From Betaproteobacteria bacterium TMED22 (GTDB lineage: Bacteria > Pseudomonadota > Gammaproteobacteria > Burkholderiales > Eutrophovitaceae): a DNA stretch of 64,000 nt. Below are positions 18,662 through 29,243 of this stretch, in pieces (within the stretch, counting starts at the first letter, position 1; each line of letters starts with the position of its first letter). The notes beneath the pieces are model-generated. The model was given only the letters and a program-made list of their open reading frames with translations, searched no databases and was not told the DNA's origin. The DNA lies in NCBI GenBank assembly GCA_002167745.1, contig NHCB01000016.1, positions 1 through 64,000 on the forward strand, written 5' to 3'. The position numbers and the translations under genes are program-made.

Positions 18662-19111
18662 ATGGATCTGAATAACGTAATTGAGCGTATAAAGGCCCGG
18701 GCAATCGACGCTAATTTGCCCTATTTTGGTGCATCTACGCCGAAAGAATCGCAATTTATTCAAGAAAAAGTATCTTCAGCCTTTATTGTAGATGTTCGCA
18801 CACGTCCCGAATGGATTTATGTGGGTTCAGTGCCCGGTTCGATTCAAATTGAGTGGCAGTTGTTTCCTACAGGCGAATTTAATGGCAGCTTTTTAGATCA
18901 CCTGCGAGAAAATGTGCCAACGGATGCTTATGTATTATTTCTATGCAGAAGCGGGGCCAGATCACATGCTGCGGCCTCGTTGGCCAGTAATGCAGGCTAT
19001 TCAAAGGCAATCAATGTTATCGATGGGTTCGAGGGGGACAAAGACGCTTCTGGACATCGGGGTACCACGGCTGGTTGGAAATTTTCTGGATTACCCTGGG
19101 TTCAGAGTTGA
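18662..19111 (+). CDS. single-domain rhodanese-like sulfurtransferase
   Basis: A 149-residue cytoplasmic protein with one rhodanese domain. The active-site loop FLCRSGARSHAAA carries the sulfur-accepting cysteine, and VDVRTRPEW is the conserved N-terminal CH2A-like motif. Such proteins move sulfane sulfur, but the acceptor cannot be told. It starts at ATG 18662 behind a TGGAG site and lies divergent to glnA, sharing a 233-base control region with the NtrC boxes. I see no plus-strand sigma-54 promoter for it. It converges on uppP with 26 bases between them. Confidence 0.88.
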   Translation: MDLNNVIERIKARAIDANLPYFGASTPKESQFIQEKVSSAFIVDVRTRPEWIYVGSVPGSIQIEWQLFPTGEFNGSFLDHLRENVPTDAYVLFLCRSGARSHAAASLASNAGYSKAINVIDGFEGDKDASGHRGTTAGWKFSGLPWVQS

Positions 19112-19137
19112 GATTTACGGTTAGGATGAGAATGGTG

Positions 19138-19953
19138 CTATACGGATTGCCACTCAATCAAGCCGGATTGCCAAGTTATGAGAATTATTAAGCCGAATAT
19201 GATCCTATAGTACCCAAATGGTTTAAAGCTGTGCTTTGAGACAAAGTTAATAAGAACTTTGACTGTCAGTAGCGCGGTGATGAAGGCGACACAAAACCCC
19301 AATGATAGGGCGGGGAGGGACGAGTTGGTTAATAGCTCGGGAGTTTTAGCGAGATCAAACACTGTAGCAGCAAACATAGTCGGGATAGCCAATAGAAACG
19401 AAAATAGCGTCGCAGTTTTCCTAGGTAATCCAATGGAGAGTCCGCCTATGATCGTAGCTCCCGATCGTGAGACACCAGGAAAAATAGCGAGAGACTGGAA
19501 GAGTCCGATTTTGATCGCTTGAGAGAAGGTCATATCTTCGGGTTGCATTTCTTTATAGAATTTATTTTTGTTCTCTACAAAGATAATGATGATTCCTCCC
19601 AAGATAAGCGCGCAAGACACAGTAATGGGCGAGAACAAATAGGTTTTAACGACGTCGTGAAAGATCAGCCCAATACAAGCTGTTGGAATGAACGCAGCTG
19701 CGATTTTAGCGGCAAAGCTATTCCATCTTTTAGTAGGTAACTCTTTAAGTGTGTTACAAAGCGTGATTCTTTGATGCCAACACACAGCGAGGATAGCCCC
19801 TAACTGGATAACAACAAGGAATGCTTTAACCTCAGCTCCATTCAGCGAGAGGAGACTCGAGGCGATGATTAAATGACCGGTACTCGATATCGGCAGGAAC
19901 TCTGTGAGTCCCTCCAGTATTCCAATTAAGATAACCGTGAGCGTATTGTCCAT
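19138..19953 (-). CDS. uppP: undecaprenyl-diphosphatase
   Basis: Dephosphorylates undecaprenyl pyrophosphate so the lipid carrier of peptidoglycan and LPS synthesis can be reused; the gene is also called bacA because it raises bacitracin resistance. The 271-residue membrane protein has about eight helices and both family motifs: EGLTEFLPISSTGHLI near residue 14 and PGVSRSGATIIGGLSIG near 158. Length is typical (273 in E. coli). It stands alone; the 88 bases between it and thiC on the same strand show no clear terminator. Confidence 0.96.
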   Translation of the reverse strand: MDNTLTVILIGILEGLTEFLPISSTGHLIIASSLLSLNGAEVKAFLVVIQLGAILAVCWHQRITLCNTLKELPTKRWNSFAAKIAAAFIPTACIGLIFHDVVKTYLFSPITVSCALILGGIIIIFVENKNKFYKEMQPEDMTFSQAIKIGLFQSLAIFPGVSRSGATIIGGLSIGLPRKTATLFSFLLAIPTMFAATVFDLAKTPELLTNSSLPALSLGFCVAFITALLTVKVLINFVSKHSFKPFGYYRIIFGLIILITWQSGLIEWQSV

Positions 19954-20041
19954 ATAGGAGTTCGATATTCAGTCGTTAGCCTACCTCATAAACGGCCCTA
20001 ATTGCCTACCCCAGTCTCGCAACGGACCCGGGTATCATAGC

Positions 20042-21916
<1,875 letters not shown>

Positions 21917-22124
21917 TTAAAACTCCTTAAACCGGAACGGAAAATACAAAAAATAATGTGTGCTGATATGGATAGTATAGTGCAGACTAACCATTTCTGG
22001 TGGACTTAATATTTTTTGCGTCATTCATTGCTTCATAGGAATGTCAGTTAAGTAATTTTAAATTTTAATATCAATGAATTATCATGCGTCGTTATGGTGT
22101 TGATCGGCACTCTACAAGTTCTTC

Positions 22125-22688
22125 ATGGATATAAAACAACAAAAAATAAAACTAAGAAAAGCAATCATAGAAAAGCGCGATCATTTGGCCGCAGCTTATC
22201 GTGACGAGATTTCGAAAACTATTTCCGATCGTCTTTTGGGCTTGGATTGCTTTAAGGAATCGACAGTGATAGCAGCGTATATATCATTCGGAAGTGAGTT
22301 TCAGACAGAGATTGTGATTAACGAAGCGTTGCGACTTGGTAAGACCATCGTACTTCCAAAAATTGAGTCTTCTAGTCGTTTACTTTCTTTCCGCACTTTT
22401 AGCGGTACTTTTAATGAGCTTTTGCGCGGACGTTGGGGTATACCTGAGCCTGATCCAGCAAAAAGTGAATTAATAGATTATTCTCAAATAGATTTAATGA
22501 TAGTGCCTGGGGTTGCTTTCTCTGAGCGAGGGCTGCGAATGGGGTATGGTGGGGGGTATTATGACTCTGCAATGTCCAAATTGCCTGAATCGTCAGTTAC
22601 AGTGGCACCTGTTTTTCCGATTCAAGTCCTTCCAGAAGTGCCTCTCGAGGCGCATGATCTAAAAGTTGATGTATTGATCACGATTTGA
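22125..22688 (+). CDS. fau: 5-formyltetrahydrofolate cyclo-ligase
   Basis: Converts 5-formyl-THF to 5,10-methenyl-THF with ATP, clearing a dead-end folate. The 187-residue protein shows VLPKIE near 76-81, the WGIPEP motif near 104-109 and the phosphate-binding loop GYGGGYYD at 140-147, all family hallmarks. No strong ribosome site is seen before ATG 22125. In many gammaproteobacteria the 6S RNA gene precedes this gene; the spacer here does not look like it. It converges with waaA, 11 bases apart. Confidence 0.93.
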   Translation: MDIKQQKIKLRKAIIEKRDHLAAAYRDEISKTISDRLLGLDCFKESTVIAAYISFGSEFQTEIVINEALRLGKTIVLPKIESSSRLLSFRTFSGTFNELLRGRWGIPEPDPAKSELIDYSQIDLMIVPGVAFSERGLRMGYGGGYYDSAMSKLPESSVTVAPVFPIQVLPEVPLEAHDLKVDVLITI

Positions 22689-22699
22689 CAGGGGATAGT

Positions 22700-23965
22700 T
22701 TAATATTTTCGCCAAGTCTTCATTTGTCTTTCAATGTAGTCGACGGTCTTTTGGAGTGCACCAACGTTTTGGTTAACGAATTGAATGGGGGTATCTCGCA
22801 TAGCATTTGAGTTTTTTAGATTCGGTAATAATCTGTTTACCGCCAACATGGCCGAGTCAATATTTTCTGCATAGTGAATGACGTTTGCGGCTACGCCTTG
22901 CTTTACGATTTGACTAAAGTTAAAGGTGGAAGGTCCAGTGATAACATGCTTTCCAGTAGATAAGGCCTCTAGAGGGTTTTGTCCTCCTGATGGGACAAAA
23001 CTGCCTCCCATAATTACGAGATCAGAGCAAGCATAATAGCTATACATCTCGCCCATCGAATCACCTAACACGATGCGACAATTCTCGGGTACTGCTTTAT
23101 TGACACTACGTCGGGCGAATGACAATTTTTTGCTTTGAATGAGCGCCATAACGTCGGAGAAGCGCCGTTCATGCCTTGGCACAACCACCAGTAGATATTC
23201 CTGAGGACATTGAGATATAAAGTTGTCAATTATTGCGCCTTCCTCGCCTTCGTGAGTGCTGGCAGCAATGATGATATGCCTCTTTTCGCCAAACAGTTTT
23301 CGGAATTGATCTCCAAGATTGAGTTGATCTGGTGTGGGCTTGCGATCGAATTTGAGATTGCCAGTGACTAGAACCTCTTGTGCGCCAATTTCTCTCAGTC
23401 GCTCAGCGTCCTCGTTAGTTTGAGACAGTATGCCGCTCACTTTGCTCATAGTGAGAGCGCTTAGCCCCTTCACTTTAAGGTACCCACGCATCGACTTTTG
23501 AGATAACCGAGCATTTAACATGAAAATAGGGATAGAGTGTTCTGAGCATCGCTCAAAAAGTGTCGGCCAAATTTCCGTCTCCATAACCAAAAGACACACC
23601 GGTTTGTTATGTTTTATAAAGTGAGTAATAAATGGTTTGATATCGAATGGTAGGTATGAAACGCGTATCTTTTTCGAAGTGAAGGCCTTCGCGGTTTCCC
23701 GTCCGCCGGGTGTGCTGCAAGTGACGAGTAAATCAAATTCTGGATATCGACGCTCAATTCGTTCAATCAGCTCCTGGCATGCAAGCATTTCGCCGACGGA
23801 TACGGCATGCAGCCAAATTACTGGTGTCGATGATTTTTGGCTCGATAGTCCAAATCGCTCCTTTAGATGTTTGCGATAATTAGGTTCTTTGCGACTTCTA
23901 GCGATTAGCCTCCCCACTATGAGAGGTAATATTGTCCAACTCAAAACTTTGTAGAGCGCGTACAT
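22700..23965 (-). CDS. waaA: 3-deoxy-D-manno-octulosonic acid transferase
   Basis: Adds Kdo to lipid A precursor at the cytoplasmic face of the inner membrane. The 421 residues start with a hydrophobic anchor (YALYKVLSWTILPLIVGRLI), then the GT30 signature WLHAVSVGEMLACQELI, and a GT-B C-terminal domain with MGGSFVPSGGQNPLEALSTG near 310-330, which binds CMP-Kdo. Length is typical (425 in E. coli). The ATG overlaps the stop of waaC (TAATG), so the two are coupled. Whether it adds one, two or more Kdo units cannot be read from the sequence. Confidence 0.96.
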   Translation of the reverse strand: MYALYKVLSWTILPLIVGRLIARSRKEPNYRKHLKERFGLSSQKSSTPVIWLHAVSVGEMLACQELIERIERRYPEFDLLVTCSTPGGRETAKAFTSKKIRVSYLPFDIKPFITHFIKHNKPVCLLVMETEIWPTLFERCSEHSIPIFMLNARLSQKSMRGYLKVKGLSALTMSKVSGILSQTNEDAERLREIGAQEVLVTGNLKFDRKPTPDQLNLGDQFRKLFGEKRHIIIAASTHEGEEGAIIDNFISQCPQEYLLVVVPRHERRFSDVMALIQSKKLSFARRSVNKAVPENCRIVLGDSMGEMYSYYACSDLVIMGGSFVPSGGQNPLEALSTGKHVITGPSTFNFSQIVKQGVAANVIHYAENIDSAMLAVNRLLPNLKNSNAMRDTPIQFVNQNVGALQKTVDYIERQMKTWRKY

Positions 23966-24927
23966 TAGCTGATCATTTCGATAACGCTGGTGATGGTTGA
24001 TTCAACCTCCCCCACATTTGGAAAGCGATTCTTAGAACCGCATATCTTGATGGGTCCGTTCCCCTGAGGTCCTGTTTTGAGTGGGTCTGAAGCACCAAAG
24101 ATGGCAATAGAGGGTACTTCAAGGGCTGCAGCGAGATGCAAAAGTCCTGTGTCCAGCCCAATCACCAGGTAAGACTGGCTAATTAGCGTTGCTACGCCAT
24201 CTATGGGCATCTTAGGTAAGAGTTCGCCCGCTGACAAAGATATAATTTTCTCGCAAATTGCTTGTTCGCCTGGGTTTCCCCAAGTAAATTGACAGTTGAA
24301 TCCTTTCGAACTTAGATATTGACTGATTTTTATCCAATCAGTTGTAGGCCATTGTTTTGTAGACTGAGCTGAAGAGCAGAAAATGACCACATTCTTTTTA
24401 TTTGTCGCTGAGCGCTCCTTTTTGATCAGCCCGTAATGTGGCTTTTTAGCTACCTGATAATTTAAAGCCAAAGATGATAATTGACGACACCGGTCAAGCA
24501 TATGTTGTTCTCGATTCACGCTGAACCTCATGTTGTAGCTCATCCCTGCCAGTTTTTCCTTAGAGTAACGAGGGCCAAATCCATAACTAGGACCTTTTGC
24601 TAATCGCGCAAATATTGCGCTTTTTATGAGTCCTTGTGAGTCAATAACTAGGTCGTATCGATACCTCCTGACGTTACGAATACAGTTTTTTAATTCGCTC
24701 CAAGTTGAAGAGGAAAATATTGATTTTCTCCATCGTCGGAATGCTATAGGGATAATACGGTTAACCCCAATATGCAGCTTGACTAATGGCACGTAGGCTT
24801 CCTCAACAAGCCAATCAATTTTGCAATCTGGGAATTGAGCTCCAATATCCGAAACCATCGGAAAGTTATGGATAACATCACCCAATGAGGAAGTTTTTAT
24901 GATGAGTATTCGCTTTGGCTTGTTCAC
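23965..24927 (-). CDS. waaC: LPS heptosyltransferase I
   Basis: A 320-residue GT9 enzyme expected to add the first heptose to Kdo. N-terminal MNKPKRILIIKTSSLGDVIHNFP and KIDWLVEEAYVPLVKLH match WaaC specifically (WVVEE motif of heptosyltransferase I), and the C-terminal VIGLDTGLLHLAAALEVPSIAIFG is the GT9 donor-binding motif. It is coupled to waaA. The first heptose gene upstream of the Kdo transferase on one transcript fits stepwise inner-core assembly. Confidence 0.92.
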   Translation of the reverse strand: MNKPKRILIIKTSSLGDVIHNFPMVSDIGAQFPDCKIDWLVEEAYVPLVKLHIGVNRIIPIAFRRWRKSIFSSSTWSELKNCIRNVRRYRYDLVIDSQGLIKSAIFARLAKGPSYGFGPRYSKEKLAGMSYNMRFSVNREQHMLDRCRQLSSLALNYQVAKKPHYGLIKKERSATNKKNVVIFCSSAQSTKQWPTTDWIKISQYLSSKGFNCQFTWGNPGEQAICEKIISLSAGELLPKMPIDGVATLISQSYLVIGLDTGLLHLAAALEVPSIAIFGASDPLKTGPQGNGPIKICGSKNRFPNVGEVESTITSVIEMIS

Positions 24928-25041
24928 GGTTAATTGCTTGGATTATTTCGGTAACAATTTAAATCATTTTACTCCGAGGCCAATGAATTGCTTAAAATAA
25001 AATATAAACTAGGCAAATTTGGTTTTAATGAGGATTTAAAG

Positions 25042-25797
25042 ATGTCGCTTACAGTTGAGACCAAAGTATGGGAAAAAGATTGGAGATTCATACTAAAAAA
25101 AGGATTGATCAAAAAAGTGATGCTGGGCCTTGGGCAATCTGCCTCAAAGCGACTACTTTTAATCAATAATGTTGATCGCCCCACCGAGGTTGCTCGTTAC
25201 GCAGATCAATTGATTCATGAAGGCGTATTAGATGATTATTTATTTGTTGATGACTATGCTTCGGCTGCCCTAGACTTTTTTAAGATTACTAAAGACGACT
25301 TGGGGAAAGGGTATTACTACTCAATTGCTGAATTAGTATCTATTTTCTTGTGTGAAACCGATTATCTGGCGCACTTTTCCGGTGATACAGTTGGGCAAGA
25401 TGGTATGCCTTCCAACTGGTTTGATACCGCAGTTGAGCTTTTGATAGAGAGGCCCGACGTCTCTGTTGTGAACCTTGCGTGGGACCTCAAATTCAGTGAG
25501 GTAGATAAAGATGCGATGTTTTTAGAGGAAATCTTCGCTTATGGTTACGGATTTTCAGATCAAATGTATGTGATTAGGTCGATGGAATTTAAAGATCAGA
25601 TTTATAGCTACTCGCATCCGGATTCTGATCGATACCCTAAATATGGAGGTGAATTATTTGAAAAGCGAGTTGACTCTTGGATGAGGGTCGAAAACCGTTT
25701 GAGAGCGACCTCGCGTAAATGGGGCTACCGCCATGCCAACTTTCCAGCTTGGTATTCGTTAAAAGGTATTTTATGGCGTCTGCTGCGCCAATATTGA
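25042..25797 (+). CDS. uncharacterised protein of the LPS gene block, possible glycosyltransferase
   Basis: I do not recognise a family with confidence. The track starts at a TTG (24988), but ATG 25042 behind AGGATTTAAAG is a better start, giving about 251 residues. Visible features: an N-terminal RLLLINNVDRPTEVARYADQLI, an acidic FVDDYASAALDFF, a hydrophobic-acidic TDYLAHFSGDTVG that could be a DxD-like site of a GT-A fold, and a C-terminal half rich in aromatic and charged residues (GYGFSDQMYVIRSMEF, RYPKYGGELFEKRVDSWM). No signal peptide or membrane helix is seen. It lies divergent from waaC and convergent with a GT17 gene, so a sugar-transfer role in LPS is a reasonable inference only. 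Confidence 0.55.
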   Translation: MSLTVETKVWEKDWRFILKKGLIKKVMLGLGQSASKRLLLINNVDRPTEVARYADQLIHEGVLDDYLFVDDYASAALDFFKITKDDLGKGYYYSIAELVSIFLCETDYLAHFSGDTVGQDGMPSNWFDTAVELLIERPDVSVVNLAWDLKFSEVDKDAMFLEEIFAYGYGFSDQMYVIRSMEFKDQIYSYSHPDSDRYPKYGGELFEKRVDSWMRVENRLRATSRKWGYRHANFPAWYSLKGILWRLLRQY

Positions 25798-25828
25798 TGG
25801 CTTTTAATGGGCGGATGTTCATTTTCAT

Positions 25829-26692
25829 TCAGCTAATAGATGGGGACATTAGGAATTTGTCATACTTTTCCGGATGGCGCCTCATAGGCTCAGGAAATGA
25901 GTCATCTACCGCTAATGCGATATAGCCCTTTTTAGGGTCTTGAAAGTCTCTGTTGGATTTTATTGTTTTGTCTAAAAATACTTTATCTTTGAATCGCGGG
26001 TCATCAAAAGTATGAGCGGTACTATCCATCTTTTTAATAATATCTTCCAGTGTTAGAACCCAGGTAAAGTGCCACCCTCCGTCTTGGATATCCTGAACCC
26101 GACGTCTATTGAACCAAGTCCTTTTCAGAGATCGTAACGCACCGTTCGACTTGTAGCTTCTAACGCTTGATGCGTTGGCACGAAAAAATGTATTGAAGTG
26201 ATGGATCGTTGTTATTTTCGATCCCTTCCAAATAATTCCAGAGGGCCGAGTGGTATTTCCGTTTTTTACCCAAAGATTATTTAGGTAGTAACTATAATAG
26301 TTTTGAAGAAAATCACCACGGAGGAAGCGGGGATCGTACAAGCTTATTTTGCTTGGTTTTGGTATTTCATCAAGATCGGATATTAGTATCAAGTCGTTCG
26401 GGTTAGAGTCGAATAGTCCAGTAGTGATATTATTTCGAATGAAATTTTCGTTTTTCCAAAATTCATTTTCTCCAGGTGGGCGCGTTTCCAGTCGCTGATA
26501 ACGAATTTTCGATTTATACTTTTCAAATTTATCAGTTTCGAAGATAGTTTTTCTTGGGAGTCCTTTATGAGTGTAAGTAGCCTCGGAGATAACAAAGTAG
26601 TCAACGTAATCCCAGAGCGTGTCCATGCGCAGTTGCAGTAACATTTCTTCATTGAAAAAACAAAAACAATCGTAAATTTTACGTTTATGCAC
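25829..26692 (-). CDS. GT17-family glycosyltransferase
   Basis: A 287-residue protein whose N-terminus KIYDCFCFFNEEMLLQLRMDTLWDYVDYFVISEATYTH is the hallmark of family GT17, related to eukaryotic beta-1,4-N-acetylglucosaminyltransferase III. The LILISDLDEIPKP motif supplies the DxD-type metal site, and GGWHFTWVLTLEDIIKKMDSTAH matches the conserved C-terminal segment. Bacterial members occur in surface-polysaccharide regions; donor and acceptor are unknown, and GlcNAc transfer is only a guess from the family name. It is transcribed towards the previous gene and divergently from the GT2 gene at 26781, so it is its own unit. Confidence 0.85.
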   Translation of the reverse strand: MHKRKIYDCFCFFNEEMLLQLRMDTLWDYVDYFVISEATYTHKGLPRKTIFETDKFEKYKSKIRYQRLETRPPGENEFWKNENFIRNNITTGLFDSNPNDLILISDLDEIPKPSKISLYDPRFLRGDFLQNYYSYYLNNLWVKNGNTTRPSGIIWKGSKITTIHHFNTFFRANASSVRSYKSNGALRSLKRTWFNRRRVQDIQDGGWHFTWVLTLEDIIKKMDSTAHTFDDPRFKDKVFLDKTIKSNRDFQDPKKGYIALAVDDSFPEPMRRHPEKYDKFLMSPSIS

Positions 26693-26780
26693 GCTTCAGG
26701 ACTTCAATAATTGATTAAAATGTGGTCTTTAAACGCACTTTACTCTATTCGATGGTTCCACAAAAGGTCAGCGCAAAAAT

Positions 26781-27599
26781 ATGCATGATTACTCAATTAC
26801 TTTTGCTTGTTATAACTCGCTTGCGTACACAAAAAAATGTGTTAACAGCTTAATTGCGTCACGAACGCCTATGAGTCGAGTGATCGTTGTCGACAATGGC
26901 AGTCATGATGGTACTCAAGACTATTTAAAAGCCCAACCATTCGGAGGTGTGATATTCAATAAAAGTAACCTTGGATGCGGTATAGCTTGGAATCAAGGGG
27001 CCTTGGTGCAGCAGGCGGAGTGGACCATCATTATGAATAATGATGTGTTGGTGACTGAGGACTGGGCGAAGCGATTGATTGAGTCTGCTCTAGACTTGGA
27101 CGTTAAAGTAATCAGTCCAGCGATGATTGAGGGGCCCCTGGATTATGATTTTCAGGAGTTTGCTAAAGAGGCTGAGCGAGGTATGTCAGGCGTATCGCGT
27201 TTAGGGGCCAAGCACGCGGTTTGCTTGGCTGTTCATAAGAGTGTGTGGGAGGATATAGGATATTTCACTCCTAAGCCTCGATTGTTGGGTTATGAGGACA
27301 CCATATTTTTTAATGAGATTGAAAAGGCAGGAATTCGGACGGCGATAACTGGAGCAGTTTGGTTTCATCATTTTGGTTCGGTAACGCAAGATCAAATGAA
27401 GAAAGAGAAGGGCCTCGCCATGTCCCAGGCTCTTGGTAGTCGACAGAATTACAAAATGTTAGGCATGAATTGGTTTGAGAGAAAAATGCGACGTTTTCAA
27501 CTTAAGAAAAGCGAATCGTTTTGGAGGAAGACTGAAACACAGAGTTTTAACATGACCATTCATGGGTTAAGGCAAAATGGTCATTTTGTGTGGCGATGA
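26781..27599 (+). CDS. GT2-family glycosyltransferase
   Basis: A 272-residue GT-A enzyme. N-terminal ITFACYNSLAYTKKCVNSLI and VVDNGSHDGTQDYL bind the nucleotide, IIMNNDVLVTEDW is the DxD-like metal site, and VHKSVWEDIGYF...LLGYEDTIFFNEIEKAG is the acceptor-side ED motif. This resembles rhamnosyltransferase-like GT2 proteins. It starts the plus-strand run of four glycosyltransferase genes; its stop overlaps the ATG of the next gene. Probably acts at the cytoplasmic face on LPS core or a short glycan chain; substrate unknown. Confidence 0.85.
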   Translation: MHDYSITFACYNSLAYTKKCVNSLIASRTPMSRVIVVDNGSHDGTQDYLKAQPFGGVIFNKSNLGCGIAWNQGALVQQAEWTIIMNNDVLVTEDWAKRLIESALDLDVKVISPAMIEGPLDYDFQEFAKEAERGMSGVSRLGAKHAVCLAVHKSVWEDIGYFTPKPRLLGYEDTIFFNEIEKAGIRTAITGAVWFHHFGSVTQDQMKKEKGLAMSQALGSRQNYKMLGMNWFERKMRRFQLKKSESFWRKTETQSFNMTIHGLRQNGHFVWR

Positions 27600-28399
27600 A
27601 TGAACACGAGCAAATAGTCGGGACGAGCAACAACAAAGCAGTAAAGCTCGACACTATTTCTGCGGTGATCATCACTAAAAATGCTGATCGTACGTTAGAG
27701 GCATGCCTCGACGCTCTGACGTGGGCATCAGAAATAATCATACTCGATAGCGGAAGTAACGATCGGACTTCACAAATAGCGCGCGCAAAAGGAGCAAAAT
27801 TTCACTTCGCTGAATGGTGTGGTTTTGGTCCGCAAAAAAACTTAGCAATTGGACTCGCGCAGTCAGACTGGATATTGTCTATCGACTCGGATGAGTTCGT
27901 GAATAGGGATCTAGCCTCTGCAATATTGCATACCGTTAGTTCATCGCCGGCAGAAGATGTTTTCGAATTATCGAGAATCTCCAATTATTGTGGGAAGCAA
28001 ATGCGTCACTCGGGTTGGTTTCCAGACTTCGTACCAAGATTGTTTCGTAATGGGACCGCTCGATTTAGTGAAAGTCTGGTGCACGAGCGACTGATTTATG
28101 AGGGGCAAGCCAAACGTTTGGCTGGTTACTTGCTCCACGATTCGTTTCACTCTCCTGATGATGTCCTTAATAAGATGAACCGTTATTCGACCTTAGGTGC
28201 TGAGCAGCTTGCAAGTCAGGCTCAACGAGGAGGTGTGCTCCGAGCAGTTATCCATGGTTTAAGCGCTTTTTTAAAGACTTACATCATAAAAGCTGGATTT
28301 CTAGACGGAGCTGAGGGTTTTTTTCTTGCTGTCTCCAACGCAGAAGGGGCGTACTACAAATACGTCAAACTTTATTACTTGAATAAACTAAAACGTTGA
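27596..28399 (+). CDS. GT2-family glycosyltransferase, WaaE/KdtX-like
   Basis: About 267 residues. SAVIITKNADRTLEACLDALTWASEIIILDSGSNDRT and WILSIDSDEFV follow the WaaE/KdtX group, which adds glucose to inner-core heptose in several enterobacteria and relatives. The middle motif MRHSGWFPDFVPRLFR is also typical of that group. The track begins at a GTG (27590); ATG 27596, overlapping the previous stop as ATGA, is the likely start. The assignment to the group is good, but the exact sugar is an inference. Confidence 0.85.
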   Translation: MNEHEQIVGTSNNKAVKLDTISAVIITKNADRTLEACLDALTWASEIIILDSGSNDRTSQIARAKGAKFHFAEWCGFGPQKNLAIGLAQSDWILSIDSDEFVNRDLASAILHTVSSSPAEDVFELSRISNYCGKQMRHSGWFPDFVPRLFRNGTARFSESLVHERLIYEGQAKRLAGYLLHDSFHSPDDVLNKMNRYSTLGAEQLASQAQRGGVLRAVIHGLSAFLKTYIIKAGFLDGAEGFFLAVSNAEGAYYKYVKLYYLNKLKR

Positions 28400-29211
28400 A
28401 AACGACCGTTATCGTTACTACCTACAATCGTCCTGACGCTCTTAATTTTGTCGTTCGAGGATTCTTTTTGCAGAAAGATGTTGATTTTGATCTCGTAGTC
28501 GCTGATGACGGATCAGACAATCGCACGAGGGATATTGTTTCGCGACTTAAGTTAGAGGCCCCTTTTGAAATATCACATGTTTGGCATGAGGACCTTGGAT
28601 TCAGGGCTGCGGCAATTCGTAATAGGGCTGTAAAGGCTTCACAAGGTGAATATTTAATTTTCACAGATGGAGACTGTATCCCGCGAACAAACTTTGTGTT
28701 GAACCACAAAAAATTAGCCGAAAAGGGTTATTTTTTATCGGGTAATCGAGTGCTTTTAAGTCAGAAGCTTACGCGGGAGATATTGACGAATGCTTCTGAC
28801 GTTAGCCGCTGGGATCGTTGGACAATACTCAGGCATTACTGCGCTAGAGATATTAACCGCCTGCTCCCCTTACTCTCATCTACCTGGCTCATACCCTATA
28901 GAAAATCATCTCCTAAACGTTGGGAGGGCGTCAAGACATGCAATTTTTCGTCTTGGAGGTCTGATTTGTTTGAGGTCAATGGTTTTGAAGAACAGTACGA
29001 AGGTTGGGGGCTAGAAGACTCAGATTTGGCTGTGCGGCTTCTGAAAAATGGCGTGAAGCATAAAAATGCTAGGCAAGCTACGCCAACGTTGCACCTATGG
29101 CATCCAGAAAATGATAGAAGCGGTTTGGAACGAAATGGACAGAGGCTTAGGTCCATAATGAGTTCGAGCCGTATTGAGGCGAGTGTTGGCCTCAAGCAAA
29201 TAGACTTTTAA
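28396..29211 (+). CDS. GT2-family glycosyltransferase with galactosyltransferase-type C-terminal domain
   Basis: A 271-residue protein. The GT2 N-terminal domain shows VIVTTYNRPDALNFVVRGFF, VVADDGSDNRT and LIFTDGDCIPR (DxD). The C-terminal segment FEEQYEGWGLEDSDLAVRLLKNG is the Glyco_transf_7C motif seen in chondroitin-synthase-like and LPS-core enzymes. It starts with TTG overlapping the stop of the preceding gene (TTGA), so the three GT2 genes are coupled. Likely adds an outer-core sugar; identity unknown. Confidence 0.85.
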   Translation: MKTTVIVTTYNRPDALNFVVRGFFLQKDVDFDLVVADDGSDNRTRDIVSRLKLEAPFEISHVWHEDLGFRAAAIRNRAVKASQGEYLIFTDGDCIPRTNFVLNHKKLAEKGYFLSGNRVLLSQKLTREILTNASDVSRWDRWTILRHYCARDINRLLPLLSSTWLIPYRKSSPKRWEGVKTCNFSSWRSDLFEVNGFEEQYEGWGLEDSDLAVRLLKNGVKHKNARQATPTLHLWHPENDRSGLERNGQRLRSIMSSSRIEASVGLKQIDF

Positions 29212-29243
29212 AGATATAAGGCGCTTTTTTTGGAGAAATTTGA

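Noticed and set aside
21917-22124. 6S RNA gene upstream of fau
   Set aside because: The position is right for ssrS, but the spacer is AT-rich and I could not pair the long closing stem and central bubble of 6S RNA.
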